Source: Microvirga massiliensis
GTDB taxonomy: Bacteria > Pseudomonadota > Alphaproteobacteria > Rhizobiales > Beijerinckiaceae
NCBI RefSeq assembly: GCF_001006805.1
Contig: NZ_LN811351.1
Location: 306,365-362,711 of the forward strand
Direction: 5' to 3'
DNA length: 56,347 nucleotides
Positions 7,848-20,155 of the stretch are shown here, piece by piece. Under the pieces are notes generated by a model, which was given only the letters and a program-made list of their open reading frames with translations, was not told the DNA's origin and did no database searches. Both the position numbers and the translations under genes were made by a program. The first letter of the stretch is position 1. Each line of letters begins with the position of its first letter.

Positions 7848-8111
7848 ATGGGTGTAGAAACGGTGGGAGAGGCTTGTTCACTCGGCTGGCGGGTGCGCCT
7901 GCGCTGCTCCTTCGGGCCGCGCGATGCGATGAAGCGCATCCGGGAATGCGACTTCCGGTGCGGGCTCGACCTCCAGACGCTCGTCTGCACGCGCGGTGCC
8001 GCGATGCCGCTGTCTCTGCTGCCCGATCGCCTCAAATGCCCGCGGTGCGGCTCGCGCCGGGTCTCGCTGATCTACGAGCCGCCGTCCGAAAGGGCCCGCG
8101 CGATGGGATGA
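7848..8111 (+). CDS. Small zinc-ribbon-like protein
   Basis: An 87-residue protein whose N-terminal half has W-R-V-R-L-R-C then an R-E-C-D-F-R-C-G-L-D segment, and whose C-terminal part has L-K-C-P-R-C-G-S-R-R-V-S-L-I-Y, a CxxC knuckle followed by a beta-strand. This matches small uncharacterised zinc-ribbon proteins frequent in Methylobacteriaceae. No membrane segment is seen. The ATG at 7848 lacks a clear ribosome binding site. Role unknown; nucleic-acid binding is possible but not shown. Confidence 0.6.
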   Translation: MGVETVGEACSLGWRVRLRCSFGPRDAMKRIRECDFRCGLDLQTLVCTRGAAMPLSLLPDRLKCPRCGSRRVSLIYEPPSERARAMG

Positions 8112-8231
8112 GGCGCTAGCCACCTGCGTAAGTGCGATCCCCTATGGAGGTGGCCAGGCAGGCTCACGCGGCTCAGCGATATCGCTCGGTAGGCTATCTT
8201 GCAGACAGGTTTCCGGCCACCTCCGACAACC

Positions 8232-9233
8232 TTAATCCCAAGCGCTGACCATAGCCTGCTCCGGACCCTCCAAGTCGGTAATGTTGTGGATGTCCTCCTG
8301 GGCTGCAATGAACTTCTCGGCTTCCAACGCAGCCATGCAGCCCATCCCTGCTGCTGTTACAGCCTGCCGGTAAACCTTGTCTCGGACATCACCCGCGGCA
8401 AAGACCCCGGGTACGTTTGTCGCCGTCGAGTCGGGCTTGGTGACGATGTAGCCGTCTGCATCCATCTGGACATGCCCCGCGAAGACTGACGTCGCCGGGG
8501 CATGGCCGATTGCGACGAAAACCCCATCGCAAGGAAGAATCGATTCATTCCCTGTCCTTACGTTCGTCGTGAGGACTTCAGTGACCCTTTTCGGATTCTG
8601 CTCGCCGCGAATCTCACTGACCACCGTGTCCCACAGGACGTCGATTCTCGGATTGCGGAAGAGCCGGTCTTGCATGACCTTCTCGGCGCGGAACTTCTCC
8701 CGCCGGTGGACGACGGTGACCTTCGCGGCATGGTTCGTAAGGTAGAGTGCATCTTCGACGGCCGTGTTGCCGCCCCCGATCACGACGACGCTTTTCCCCT
8801 TGAAAAATGCCCCATCGCAAACAGCGCACCCACTGACTCCGTACCCGAGGTATGCAGTTTCCGAAGGTATTCCCAGCCATTTCGCCTGAGCACCGGTCGC
8901 AATGATGACGGTATCGGCAACGAAGGAGTCACCTCCGTCCGATTTGCAAACAAAGGGCCTTTGGGAGAAATCGACCTCGGAGATTACGTCAAAGAACATG
9001 CGCGCGCCCGCGTGCTCGGCCTGCGCCTGCATTTTCTCCATCAAGTTGGGGCCCAATATCGACACCTCGCCAGGCCAGTTCTCGACATCGGTCGTGATCA
9101 TGAGCTGGCCTCCGGGCTGAATCCCTTGGACAACGATCGGGGCAAGATTCGCGCGGGCCGCATAGACGGCTGCGGTGTAGCCAGCGGGTCCAGCACCAAT
9201 GATGAGGGTCTTTGTTTGATGTGTCTTCGGCAT
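8232..9233 (-). CDS. trxB: Thioredoxin-disulfide reductase
   Basis: A 333-residue low-molecular-weight thioredoxin reductase. It has the FAD motif G-A-G-P-A-G-Y near residues 13-19, the redox-active C-A-V-C at 136-139, the NADPH motif G-G-G-N-T-A, H-R-R near 177, and the second FAD motif G-V-F-A-A-G-D near the end. It passes electrons from NADPH to thioredoxin in the cytoplasm. I start at the ATG at 9233, which aligns with the paralogue upstream; the ribosome binding site is weak. By eye its base composition is less GC-rich than the truncated paralogue and the neighbours, which hints that this copy was acquired. Confidence 0.95.
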   Translation of the reverse strand: MPKTHQTKTLIIGAGPAGYTAAVYAARANLAPIVVQGIQPGGQLMITTDVENWPGEVSILGPNLMEKMQAQAEHAGARMFFDVISEVDFSQRPFVCKSDGGDSFVADTVIIATGAQAKWLGIPSETAYLGYGVSGCAVCDGAFFKGKSVVVIGGGNTAVEDALYLTNHAAKVTVVHRREKFRAEKVMQDRLFRNPRIDVLWDTVVSEIRGEQNPKRVTEVLTTNVRTGNESILPCDGVFVAIGHAPATSVFAGHVQMDADGYIVTKPDSTATNVPGVFAAGDVRDKVYRQAVTAAGMGCMAALEAEKFIAAQEDIHNITDLEGPEQAMVSAWD

Positions 9234-9264
9234 GGAAGGGACCCCAGAGAGTAAGAGTTCGTGC

Positions 9265-9756
9265 TCAGGCAGCAATCAGAGTATCTCTCCGGGTGGGAGA
9301 CCTGGCAGTAACCCCTTGATTCAAAACACACAGTATCCCCGGCAGGGGCGCATTCGACACGCCGTATCCCATGAAGGCCTGCTCGGAGGGGAGGCCGAGC
9401 CACCGCGCCTGCGCGCCGGTCGCGATGATGACCGTGTCCGCCAGATAGGTGTCACCTCCATCCGTCCGGCACACGAAGGGACGTTTCGAGAAATCGACCT
9501 CGGAGACGAGATCGAAGACCATGCGGGCTCCGGCATGCTCGGCCTGCGCCTGCATCTTGTCCATCAGATCCGGACCGAGAATCGATGTCTCACCCGGCCA
9601 GTTCTCGACATCGGTCGTGATCATGAGCTGACCACCCGGCTGCATCCCCTGGATCACGACCGGCTCGAGATTGGCCCGCGCCGCATAGACCGCAGCCGTA
9701 TAGCCAGCAGGACCGGCCCCGATGATCAGCGTCTTCGTTCTATGGGTATTCGCCAT
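9265..9756 (-). pseudogene. Truncated trxB paralogue (N-terminal half)
   Basis: From the ATG at 9756 the first 134 residues align without gaps to the intact trxB just downstream; by hand count about 110 positions are identical. Similarity ends abruptly at G-Y-G-V-S, just before where the C-A-V-C active site should follow. About 30 unrelated residues then run to a stop at 9265. It keeps the FAD-binding half but lacks the redox cysteines and the NADPH domain, so it cannot act as a reductase. It lies 31 bases before the intact copy, same strand. The simplest reading is that this is the ancestral gene, cut when a divergent complete copy was placed beside it. Confidence 0.9.
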
Positions 9757-9821
9757 GCTCGATCCATTGGAGGTCATTGCATCGGGATCCCGGTCCGGGA
9801 GTGCCGTTCCGGTTCGGGCTA

Positions 9822-10889
9822 TCAGATCTCTGCCCTTGGAGCCGGCATCGGCAGCCCTAAGGAATGGCGATGCAGCGCAAGCCGTTCGGTGACGAACCGG
9901 GCCAAGGCCGGAGTCGTATCTAAGGGTTCGTAAGCCTGGCCTTCAAGCCGGCCCCGAAAAACATGCACAATTCCGCGCTCCGCGAGGGCTGCGTTGAAGG
10001 CGCTCAGCTTGGGATGCCTGCCGCTCGGCTCGAAGACCAGGATCGGTACGCCCGAGGCGGTGGCTTCGCCGGCCATGTTGAAGGAGTCCGCCGTCACGAC
10101 CACAGCCTCGGCGAGAGCGAGCATCCCGACATAGGGATTGTCGCCCGAGCCGTCCCAAAGGAATGCGCCGTGCTCGGCCGCCAGCCCGACGAGCGCTTCC
10201 CGAAGGGCAACGGGCGTGCGTCGCGACACCGAGATCATGAGGCCGGCGCCCGATCGCGCAAGTTCCGCGAGATCTCTCGCGAAGCATGCGATATCCGTCG
10301 GGGTAAACCGGTGATGATGGCTGTCACCTCCCACCAGGACCGCCACCCGAGGAGTTGCGACGGCTGCGAGCCTCGGATCCGGATGCGCCCGCGCGGCGGC
10401 GAGCCGCGCTGCACTGACCCGGTGAGGCGGGGTCAAAGTCACGAGGACGTTGTCGCCGCGAAGCCTGTCGTGCGCGGGAACCCAGATTGCATCCGCGGTT
10501 CGCGAGCCGGTCCGTGGATCCTTCAGGAACACCGTGAAGGTCCGGCCCCTGGAAAGCCGTTTCACCGCCCGGAGATAGGGGACGGAGCGCCGTCCCGACG
10601 CGAACAGGAGATCGGGATAGGGAGGCGCGATAGGGCTGCCCTGCCGGCCGGGGGCCTCCGCGGGATCGATCGGTCCCCAGGGCATCAGCCAGGCAAATGA
10701 CTTGCGGGGTTGCACGCGCCGGGTTTCGGCTGGCAGCCCGAGCGCCTCCGCGACCGCGAGACAGGGCAGTTCGTCGCCGGCTTTCCCATCGGTCAGCACC
10801 CAGGTCGTGAACGGTGACCGAGCCGGTGCGGCACGAGACTCGCTCAATGGTTCACACCCGATGCGCCGAGTCCGGCGGCTTGTAAGCAT
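9822..10889 (-). CDS. ELM1/DUF1022-family protein
   Basis: A 355-residue protein with the pattern of the bacterial ELM1 (mitochondrial fission ELM1-like) family: W-V-L-T-D-G-K-A-G-D-E at about 30-40, then V-L-V-G-G-D-S-H-H-H in the middle and S-F-N-M-A-G-E-A near residue 275. The fold is thought to resemble GT-B glycosyltransferases. The bacterial role is not settled; a link to cell envelope work is inference. It is divergent from the lrp-type gene with only 43 bases between starts, so their promoters overlap. It ends 65 bases before the truncated trxB start on the same strand. Confidence 0.88.
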   Translation of the reverse strand: MLTSRRTRRIGCEPLSESRAAPARSPFTTWVLTDGKAGDELPCLAVAEALGLPAETRRVQPRKSFAWLMPWGPIDPAEAPGRQGSPIAPPYPDLLFASGRRSVPYLRAVKRLSRGRTFTVFLKDPRTGSRTADAIWVPAHDRLRGDNVLVTLTPPHRVSAARLAAARAHPDPRLAAVATPRVAVLVGGDSHHHRFTPTDIACFARDLAELARSGAGLMISVSRRTPVALREALVGLAAEHGAFLWDGSGDNPYVGMLALAEAVVVTADSFNMAGEATASGVPILVFEPSGRHPKLSAFNAALAERGIVHVFRGRLEGQAYEPLDTTPALARFVTERLALHRHSLGLPMPAPRAEI

Positions 10890-10932
10890 TGGGGCTGCAG
10901 TCTACTCAACTCGGGCATTCGTCGGAGGGGCT

Positions 10933-11424
10933 GTGCGCGCGCGTCTTGATTCCATAGACTGGGCCATCCTGAAAGAGCTTCAGGCGGACGGGAGCATCAC
11001 GAATGTGGAGCTGGCCCGTCGGGTCGGGTTGTCGGCGCCCCCTTGTCTTCGGCGTGTGCGGGCTCTCGAAAGCGCCGGAATCATCAAATCCTACAGAGCG
11101 GTCCTGGACCCGAACGCGCTCGGATACGAGATCGTCTGCTTCGCGATGGTCCAGCTGGCGACGCAAGGCAAGGCCGAGCTCGCGTCCTTCAAGGACGAGA
11201 TCCGGCGGTGGCCCGCCGTTCGAGAGTGCTGGACGCTCTCCGGGGACATCGACTTCATTCTCAAATGCGTCGCTGCCAATCTCGGCGACTTCCAGACCCT
11301 CGTCGCCGACCTGACGGCGCTCCCGAACGTGCGCAATGTGCGCACGGCTCTGACCCTCGATCTCGTCAAGGATGAGCCCCTCGTCCCGATCGAGGACGCG
11401 GAATTGCGGGAGAATACGGAGTAG
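10933..11424 (+). CDS. Lrp/AsnC-family transcriptional regulator
   Basis: Starting at the GTG at 10933, with GGAGGGG just upstream, this gives 163 residues. Residues 3-60 are the AsnC-type helix-turn-helix (L-D-S-I-D-W-A-I-L start, then V-E-L-A-R-R-V-G-L-S). Residues 65-145 are the RAM ligand-binding domain (strand-helix-strand with V-R-E-C-W-T-L-S-G-D-I-D-F). Such proteins sense amino acids and form octamers. The target is unknown; the gene is divergent from ELM1 and convergent with greA. Confidence 0.92.
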   Translation: MRARLDSIDWAILKELQADGSITNVELARRVGLSAPPCLRRVRALESAGIIKSYRAVLDPNALGYEIVCFAMVQLATQGKAELASFKDEIRRWPAVRECWTLSGDIDFILKCVAANLGDFQTLVADLTALPNVRNVRTALTLDLVKDEPLVPIEDAELRENTE

Positions 11425-11461
11425 GCGATTGTTGGGCTGGGGAGCGGGGCGGCACCGGATC

Positions 11462-11511
11462 ACCGGTTCCCGCCCTTGATTGCCCGAGAATGATCCCGGC
11501 GGGAAACCGGT
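11462..11511. terminator. Bidirectional terminator hairpin between lrp-type gene and greA
   Basis: The arm at 11462-11474 pairs with 11498-11511 (13 versus 14 bases, one bulge), closing a 23-base loop, with TTT after the right arm. It sits between two converging stop codons, as expected of a shared terminator. Confidence 0.6.
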
Positions 11512-11532
11512 TTCGACCGCTCGTCGCGCGCT

Positions 11533-12006
11533 TCAGCTGAAGCTGACGCCGACCACCTCGTAGGACTTGCCGCCGCCCGGTGTCGAGACCTCGACCGTAT
11601 CGCCAATGGTCTTGCCCAGGAGAGCTCGGGCGATGGGAGAGGCCACCGATACCCGGCCGGAGCGGACGTCGGATTCCGGCTCTCCGACGATCTGGTAGAC
11701 CTTCTCCTCGTCGGTGTCCTCGTCGACGAGCTTCACCGTCGCGCCGAACTTGATCCGGTCGCCGGAGAGCTTGGCGATGTCGATGACCTCCGCGCGAGCG
11801 AGCAGGCTCTCGAGCTCGAGGATGCGGCCTTCGTTGAGGGCCTGCGACTCCTTGGCAGCGTGGTACTCAGCATTTTCGGACAGGTCGCCGTGCGAGCGGG
11901 CTTCCGAGATCGCCTGGATGATCCGCGGGCGTTCTACCTGCTGACGCTGCTTGAGCTCCTCCTCAAGTGCCGCGTAGCCCTTGACCGTCAGAGGAACCTT
12001 TTCCAA
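11533..12006 (-). CDS. greA: Transcription elongation factor GreA
   Basis: GreA restores arrested RNA polymerase by promoting cleavage of backtracked RNA. The 157 residues match the family's usual length. The N-terminal coiled coil carries the tip acids in D-L-S-E-N-A-E-Y-H, and the C-terminal FKBP-like domain ends with [12 protein letters not shown] choose the TTG at 12006 because GGAGG lies five bases upstream and the next residues (E-K-V-P-L-T) are the standard GreA start; an ATG at 12024 overlaps that binding site. carB lies upstream on the same strand, 100 bases away. Confidence 0.95.
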   Translation of the reverse strand: MEKVPLTVKGYAALEEELKQRQQVERPRIIQAISEARSHGDLSENAEYHAAKESQALNEGRILELESLLARAEVIDIAKLSGDRIKFGATVKLVDEDTDEEKVYQIVGEPESDVRSGRVSVASPIARALLGKTIGDTVEVSTPGGGKSYEVVGVSFS

Positions 12007-12106
12007 TCGAACCTCCAAAAACATTACATGGGCGCCGTTTCCGGCGCCCTTGGCGTGATGACGAAAACTTCGATGAAGCTTCGCAGTTCCGGCTGAGCCG
12101 GGCCGC

Positions 12107-15577
<3,471 letters not shown>

Positions 15578-15789
15578 GGGCGACCCGGGCGTGGCCAGCC
15601 CCTGAGCCGCGAGCACGGCCGCGCAGGAGATCTGGCATCTTGGAGAGTTGGGTGAATTCCCGAGGCTCTTACACGCCTCGAACCCCTAAAGGAAGGGGCT
15701 GGTCCGGGCGAGCATCATGCCGGGCGTAGGGGTTGGCAGAGTGCTGGAAGACAGGTGACCCGCCGCGATCGCCGGTTTAACAAGCGGCC

Positions 15790-16194
15790 GTGTTCCCGCT
15801 CGTCAATGCACCCAGAGCCCTCGCCCGCCAGTTCGCCGCCTTCTTCGGAGTCGGCCTCGTCGCGGCCATTGTCCACTACGGTCTGCTGATCGGCTTGGTC
15901 GAGCTGGCGGGCCTGTCCGCAGTGCCGGCCACCCTGGCGGGTTATCTCGGGGGAGGGGTCGTATCCTATGCGCTCAACCGGCGCCATACCTACGCGAGCA
16001 CCCGGCCGCATCGGGAAGCCGGGTGGCGCTTCGCGGTCGTCGCGGCGATCGGGTTTGTGCTGACCGGGATCGTCATGCAGATCCTCGTGGAGCGCCTCGG
16101 GATTTTCTACCTGTTGGCCCAGATCGTCACGACCGGGATCGTTCTCGTCTGGAGTTTTCTCGCGCACCGGATCTGGACCTTCGGATCGCGCTGA
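15790..16194 (+). CDS. GtrA-like flippase-type membrane protein
   Basis: A 134-residue protein with four hydrophobic segments and the GtrA signature L-N-R-R-H-T-Y after the second, and H-R-I-W-T-F at the C-terminus. GtrA-like proteins are proposed to move polyprenyl-linked sugars across the inner membrane. It starts at a GTG (15790). It stands alone between carB and the methyltransferase gene, with no glycosyltransferase next to it, so its substrate cannot be inferred. Confidence 0.88.
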   Translation: MFPLVNAPRALARQFAAFFGVGLVAAIVHYGLLIGLVELAGLSAVPATLAGYLGGGVVSYALNRRHTYASTRPHREAGWRFAVVAAIGFVLTGIVMQILVERLGIFYLLAQIVTTGIVLVWSFLAHRIWTFGSR

Positions 16195-16260
16195 CGATCC
16201 CGGAGCTTTCGCGGGCCAGTCCTCATCCGATCCGAATCGGAAGCCGGATCATCCGCCTGC

Positions 16261-16962
16261 TCAGGCGGGTCGGGCCATGAAGGTCATGCGCGCTTGGTTG
16301 TGTCCCAGATTGGGCCTGCGCCGCTCGGCCGAGAAGCCCATGCTGGTGAGGAGCTCGATCATCTCGCTCTCCTCGTATTGTGCGAGCCCGAGTTCACCCC
16401 TGATCTTGCGGTAGTCCGAGAAGATCGTGCGCACTAGGCCAAGCCCCGCCTGCACCGCGAAGCCCCCCTTCCAGGCGAAGGACAGGAGGGCCTTCGCATC
16501 CGTGAGGGGGCTGACGTCCGGCGGGATCACATCCGCGAGAACGAGCCGCCCCTCGGGCTTCAGCTTCGCGCGCCAGGTTTGCAGGAGATGGCGCAACTCC
16601 TCGAGCGTCAGATACTGGACGAGAGAGTTCACCACGATCAGATCGAGCGATTGATCGGACAGGTCCTCGACATCCTCGGGCGCGATCACCGAGATCCGAG
16701 GTTCGTTCCTAAATCGCTGCTCGAGGCGCTCCCGCACGAGCGGAGCGGCATCGCAAAGGTAGAGATAAGCGCAGCGTGCTGCGATTCGCTGCGCCGACAG
16801 AGCCTCGCCGCAGCCATGATCGAGCACCACCGCGTCCGGTGAGGGAACGATCGCGGCGATGTCGTTGGCGATCAGCCAATAATGCAGCAGCTTGTGCCGA
16901 TCGCTCACATAGATCGGCGTGTCGCGGTTCCAGTATTCGCGCCAGTCCATGGCTGCGACCAT
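16261..16962 (-). CDS. Class I SAM-dependent methyltransferase
   Basis: A protein of 233 residues (229 if the ATG at 16950 is used) with motif I V-V-L-D-H-G-C-G-E-A near 45-54, an acidic strand end near C-D-A-A, and motif IV L-D-L-I-V-V-N-S-L-V-Q-Y. These place it in the Rossmann-fold methyltransferases. The substrate is unknown. The H-Y-W segment before motif I and a C-terminal helix pair are typical of small-molecule or lipid-directed members. The cupin gene ends 23 bases upstream on the same strand, so the two are likely cotranscribed. Confidence 0.85.
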   Translation of the reverse strand: MVAAMDWREYWNRDTPIYVSDRHKLLHYWLIANDIAAIVPSPDAVVLDHGCGEALSAQRIAARCAYLYLCDAAPLVRERLEQRFRNEPRISVIAPEDVEDLSDQSLDLIVVNSLVQYLTLEELRHLLQTWRAKLKPEGRLVLADVIPPDVSPLTDAKALLSFAWKGGFAVQAGLGLVRTIFSDYRKIRGELGLAQYEESEMIELLTSMGFSAERRRPNLGHNQARMTFMARPA

Positions 16963-16985
16963 GCCGCAGGAGCGTTAAGCCTTCC

Positions 16986-17540
16986 TCAGCGGCTGGTCCA
17001 CAGCTTCACGAGCGGACCCTGGGCTCCATCGACGGGGTCCATCGCGGGCAGCGGGACCGCCGTGATCCGGGTCCGGGCCGCCGCAAGCGCATTGGGATCC
17101 TCCCGGAGGAGGTCGTAGTCCCGGCCGTCTGCATAGGCGCCGACCACGAGCAGATCGTCGCTGGCGTTGATCAGTGCGTGCCCGACGCCCGCCGGGATCA
17201 CGACCACGTCACCCGTGGAGAGACCGAAGGTCTCCCCGCCTTCGCCCCCGAAGCGCACCGTTGCCGAGCCGCACGCGATGCCGAGTACCTCATGGGCGGT
17301 CGAGTGATAATGATGAAAATCGTAAATTCCGTTCCGCCAGGCGCCGGTCCAGCCATTCCTGGCAAAGGTGGTCTCGAAGGTTTTGGCCGGGTCATCGGCC
17401 GACGGCGGGATTGCCCCCTGGCGGACGATCAGGGGAAGCATCGAGTTCGGTATCCCGCTATTTTCCTGGAACACGAACGTATGCGTCCCGAGCGGCACGT
17501 TGTAGCCCCGAGAATCGCCGTAGCCCTTCGCCTGCGCCAT
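16986..17540 (-). CDS. Cupin-domain protein (YjlB-like)
   Basis: A 184-residue protein; the ATG at 17540 has GGGAG six bases upstream. The single cupin barrel shows H-H-Y-H-S-T-A-H-E-V near 78-87, a metal-binding-like first motif, and the second motif around P-A-G-V-G-H-A. The arrangement matches YjlB-type cupins. Catalytic activity is not established for the family. It is followed closely by a methyltransferase gene. Confidence 0.85.
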   Translation of the reverse strand: MAQAKGYGDSRGYNVPLGTHTFVFQENSGIPNSMLPLIVRQGAIPPSADDPAKTFETTFARNGWTGAWRNGIYDFHHYHSTAHEVLGIACGSATVRFGGEGGETFGLSTGDVVVIPAGVGHALINASDDLLVVGAYADGRDYDLLREDPNALAAARTRITAVPLPAMDPVDGAQGPLVKLWTSR

Positions 17541-17680
17541 CTCCAACTCCCTCTCTCGATGATGAGCCGAGGGGAAACGCCCGAATGGCGGGAAGGATGC
17601 GGATCTGACCTCAAATGCCCGGCTCTTCCTCGGTCGTGGCGAGAAAGAGCGGTGCCAAAGCCCGGGTGTACCGGCTGGGC

Positions 17681-18055
17681 TCAGACGCCCAGCATCAGCG
17701 CAGCAACGGCGCGATCGATCGAGATGTAAAAGACCAGGAAGGCTGCCGCGCCGGCGATCGCGAATTCCGCGGCTTCATGCCGAAGCAGGCGCGCTTGGCG
17801 GAGCAGATCACGGCCGAAGATCACCATCAGCCAGGAAACCGTCAGCACGACGGGCATCGCGAACAGGAACGACCATGTGCTCTCGACTGGGCCCGAGGCG
17901 CTCGGGTCGATCAGCGGGCGGATGTTACGGACCCAAGGTGCGTAGAGCGCGGCATAGAGCGATGTCATCCAGGAGAGCGAAACAGCGACGCCAAGATGGA
18001 ACGTGAACAGACGATGCAAACGCAAGAAGCCATCCGCCTCGGAACGAACAGGCAT
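17681..18055 (-). CDS. Small membrane protein, unknown
   Basis: A 124-residue protein with three hydrophobic segments near 18-37, 62-80 and 97-120, separated by short polar loops. I recognise no family. It lies 112 bases after carA on the same strand and upstream of the cupin gene. The regular hydrophobic pattern and the absence of an alternative frame support it as a real gene. Confidence 0.7.
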   Translation of the reverse strand: MPVRSEADGFLRLHRLFTFHLGVAVSLSWMTSLYAALYAPWVRNIRPLIDPSASGPVESTWSFLFAMPVVLTVSWLMVIFGRDLLRQARLLRHEAAEFAIAGAAAFLVFYISIDRAVAALMLGV

Positions 18056-18167
18056 GGCCAGACCCCCAAATCGAGCAACGATGATTTTTTGTTTTAGTAA
18101 AGCGATCGTTAACGTGATTTGGGGCTCTCGCGCAACCAGAGACTTACCCGTCGGCTTCGGCTCGCAT

Positions 18168-19370
18168 TCAGGCTGGTGCCTTGGCCTTTTCCCTGTCCAT
18201 CAGCTCCACGAATCGCTCGAAGAGGTAGTGGCTGTCCTGCGGCCCGGGTGAAGCTTCCGGATGATATTGGACGGAAAAGGCTGGACGATCCGTGAGCGCG
18301 ATCCCGCAATTGGAGCCATCGAACAGAGAGACATGGGTCTCGACCGCCGTGTGGGGCAGGCTTACCGGATCCAGGGCAAATCCATGATTCATCGAGGTGA
18401 TCTCGACCTTGCCCGTCGTCTTGTCCTTCACGGGATGGTTCGCACCGTGATGACCCTGATGCATCTTCATGGTGCGGCCGCCCACGGCGAGCCCGAGCAT
18501 TTGATGCCCGAGGCAGATCCCGAATGTCGGCATTCCTCGATCGAGGAGCGAGCGGATGACCGGGACGGCATATTCTCCGGTTGCAGCCGGATCGCCGGGG
18601 CCGTTCGACAGGAAGATTCCATCCGGCTTGAGCGCCATGATCTCGTCGGCCGAGGCGGTCGCCGGGACGACGGTCACTTTGCAGCCGGCATTGGCGAGCA
18701 GCCTGAGAATGTTGCGCTTCACGCCATAATCGATCGCGACGACGTGACGGCGTGCTTCGTTCCTGTGGCCAAATCCACGCGACCGTTCCCACGTGGTCTC
18801 GTCCCAGTCGTAGCGCTGCACGCTGGTCACGAGCGGGACGAGGTCGAGGCCGTTCATGGACGGCAGCGCCGCGGCCTTCAGCTTGAGAGCTTCGATGTCG
18901 AACAGGCCGTTCGGGTCATGGGCAATGACCGCATTCGGCATGCCTTGCTCCCGGATCCGGGCGGTCAGCGCCCGGGTATCGAGTCCGCTGATGCCGACGA
19001 TGCTGCGGGCCTTCAGCCAGGCATCGAGAGAACGGGATGCGCGCCAGTTCGATGGGTTGGTTACGGCTGCCGCGAGCACGACGCCCCGCACTCCCGACGA
19101 AGAGGCGGCATTGACGGCCTCTGTGTCCTCCTCGTTCGTGCCGACATTGCCGATATGCGGAAACGTGAAGGTGACGATCTGTCCGGCATAGGAGGGGTCC
19201 GTCAGGATCTCCTGATAGCCCGTCATGGACGTATTGAAGCACACTTCGCCCGAAGCCTCACCGACTGCGCCGATCCCGAAGCCTTCGAGCACCGTTCCAT
19301 CCTGAAGCACGAGGAGCGCAGTCGCGCGCGGCTCTGTCCACCCGTGGGTTGGCTGTGTGTCTTGCGGCAT
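18168..19370 (-). CDS. carA: Carbamoyl-phosphate synthase small (glutaminase) subunit
   Basis: A 400-residue subunit that hydrolyses glutamine and channels ammonia to CarB. The N-terminal CPSase domain contains N-T-S-M-T-G-Y-Q-E-I. The class I glutamine amidotransferase domain has the nucleophile elbow G-I-C-L-G-H-Q and the His/Glu pair in Q-Y-H-P-E-A. Length is normal. The start ATG at 19370 is divergent from the GatB/YqeY gene, with 217 bases between that include a small hairpin (about 19468-19484). Confidence 0.97.
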   Translation of the reverse strand: MPQDTQPTHGWTEPRATALLVLQDGTVLEGFGIGAVGEASGEVCFNTSMTGYQEILTDPSYAGQIVTFTFPHIGNVGTNEEDTEAVNAASSSGVRGVVLAAAVTNPSNWRASRSLDAWLKARSIVGISGLDTRALTARIREQGMPNAVIAHDPNGLFDIEALKLKAAALPSMNGLDLVPLVTSVQRYDWDETTWERSRGFGHRNEARRHVVAIDYGVKRNILRLLANAGCKVTVVPATASADEIMALKPDGIFLSNGPGDPAATGEYAVPVIRSLLDRGMPTFGICLGHQMLGLAVGGRTMKMHQGHHGANHPVKDKTTGKVEITSMNHGFALDPVSLPHTAVETHVSLFDGSNCGIALTDRPAFSVQYHPEASPGPQDSHYLFERFVELMDREKAKAPA

Positions 19371-19587
19371 TGTGGTGATCTCATTAAGTGCGCCTCGGTA
19401 GAGGCGGGCGCGAGCGAGCCGCCAATGCGGCCGTCCGAGTCTCGTCCGACTTAATCATCGCCTCGAAACCCGTCAACAACGGGTGGTCAGGGCATGGATG
19501 GCCCAGGTTCATCGACGCTCGTCGGTGGGGCGGGACATCATCGGCCTGAATCCGTCTCGGGCGGATCGGTGCATCCAGGAGAACATC

Positions 19588-20043
19588 ATGCGCGAGCGGT
19601 TTACGACCGAAATGAAAGAGGCCCTGAAGGCCGGCGACAAGCGCAGGCTCGGAACCATTCGCCTGATCCAGGCTGCGCTGAAGGATAAGGACATCGAAGC
19701 GCGCGGCGCCGGCCGCGAGAAGGCCACCGAGGACGAGATCCTGGTGCTGCTTCAAAAGATGATCAAGCAGCGGCAGGAATCCATCGCGATCTACGAGCAG
19801 GCAGGCCGCAACGAACTCGCCCAGCAGGAGCGCGAGGAGGCGGAGGTGATCGCTTCCTTCCTCCCGCAGCAGATGGACGAGAGCGAGACCCGGGCCGCCA
19901 TCGAGGCTGCCATCGCCGAGACCGGCGCCGCGTCCATGAAGGACATGGGGAAGGTGGTCGGCAGTCTGCGCGCCCGCTATGCGGGCCGTATGGATTTCGC
20001 GAAGGCGAGTGCCATCGTGAAGGACCTGCTTCCCAAGGGATGA
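19588..20043 (+). CDS. GatB/YqeY domain protein
   Basis: A 151-residue all-helical protein matching the YqeY family, which resembles the tail domain of the GatB amidotransferase subunit. The ATG at 19588 has CAGGAG seven bases upstream. Signature segments are L-G-T-I-R-L-I-Q-A-A-L-K and I-A-S-F-L-P-Q-Q. It lies immediately before dnaG, the usual alphaproteobacterial order. Function is unclear; a tRNA-related role is often assumed. Confidence 0.93.
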   Translation: MRERFTTEMKEALKAGDKRRLGTIRLIQAALKDKDIEARGAGREKATEDEILVLLQKMIKQRQESIAIYEQAGRNELAQQEREEAEVIASFLPQQMDESETRAAIEAAIAETGAASMKDMGKVVGSLRARYAGRMDFAKASAIVKDLLPKG

Positions 20044-20155
20044 GCAACTGACGGTGGAGCCTGGGCTGGCAGGACTCCCATCGGCAACGCTTCCGCTCTA
20101 GTCTATCGGCCTCGAAGCCGTTCACCCGCTCCTGAAAGCTCTACGGACGTTACGC

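Noticed and set aside
7918..9254. Plus-strand frames opposite trxB
   Set aside because: They are antisense to a gene with complete FAD, NADPH and CxxC motifs.
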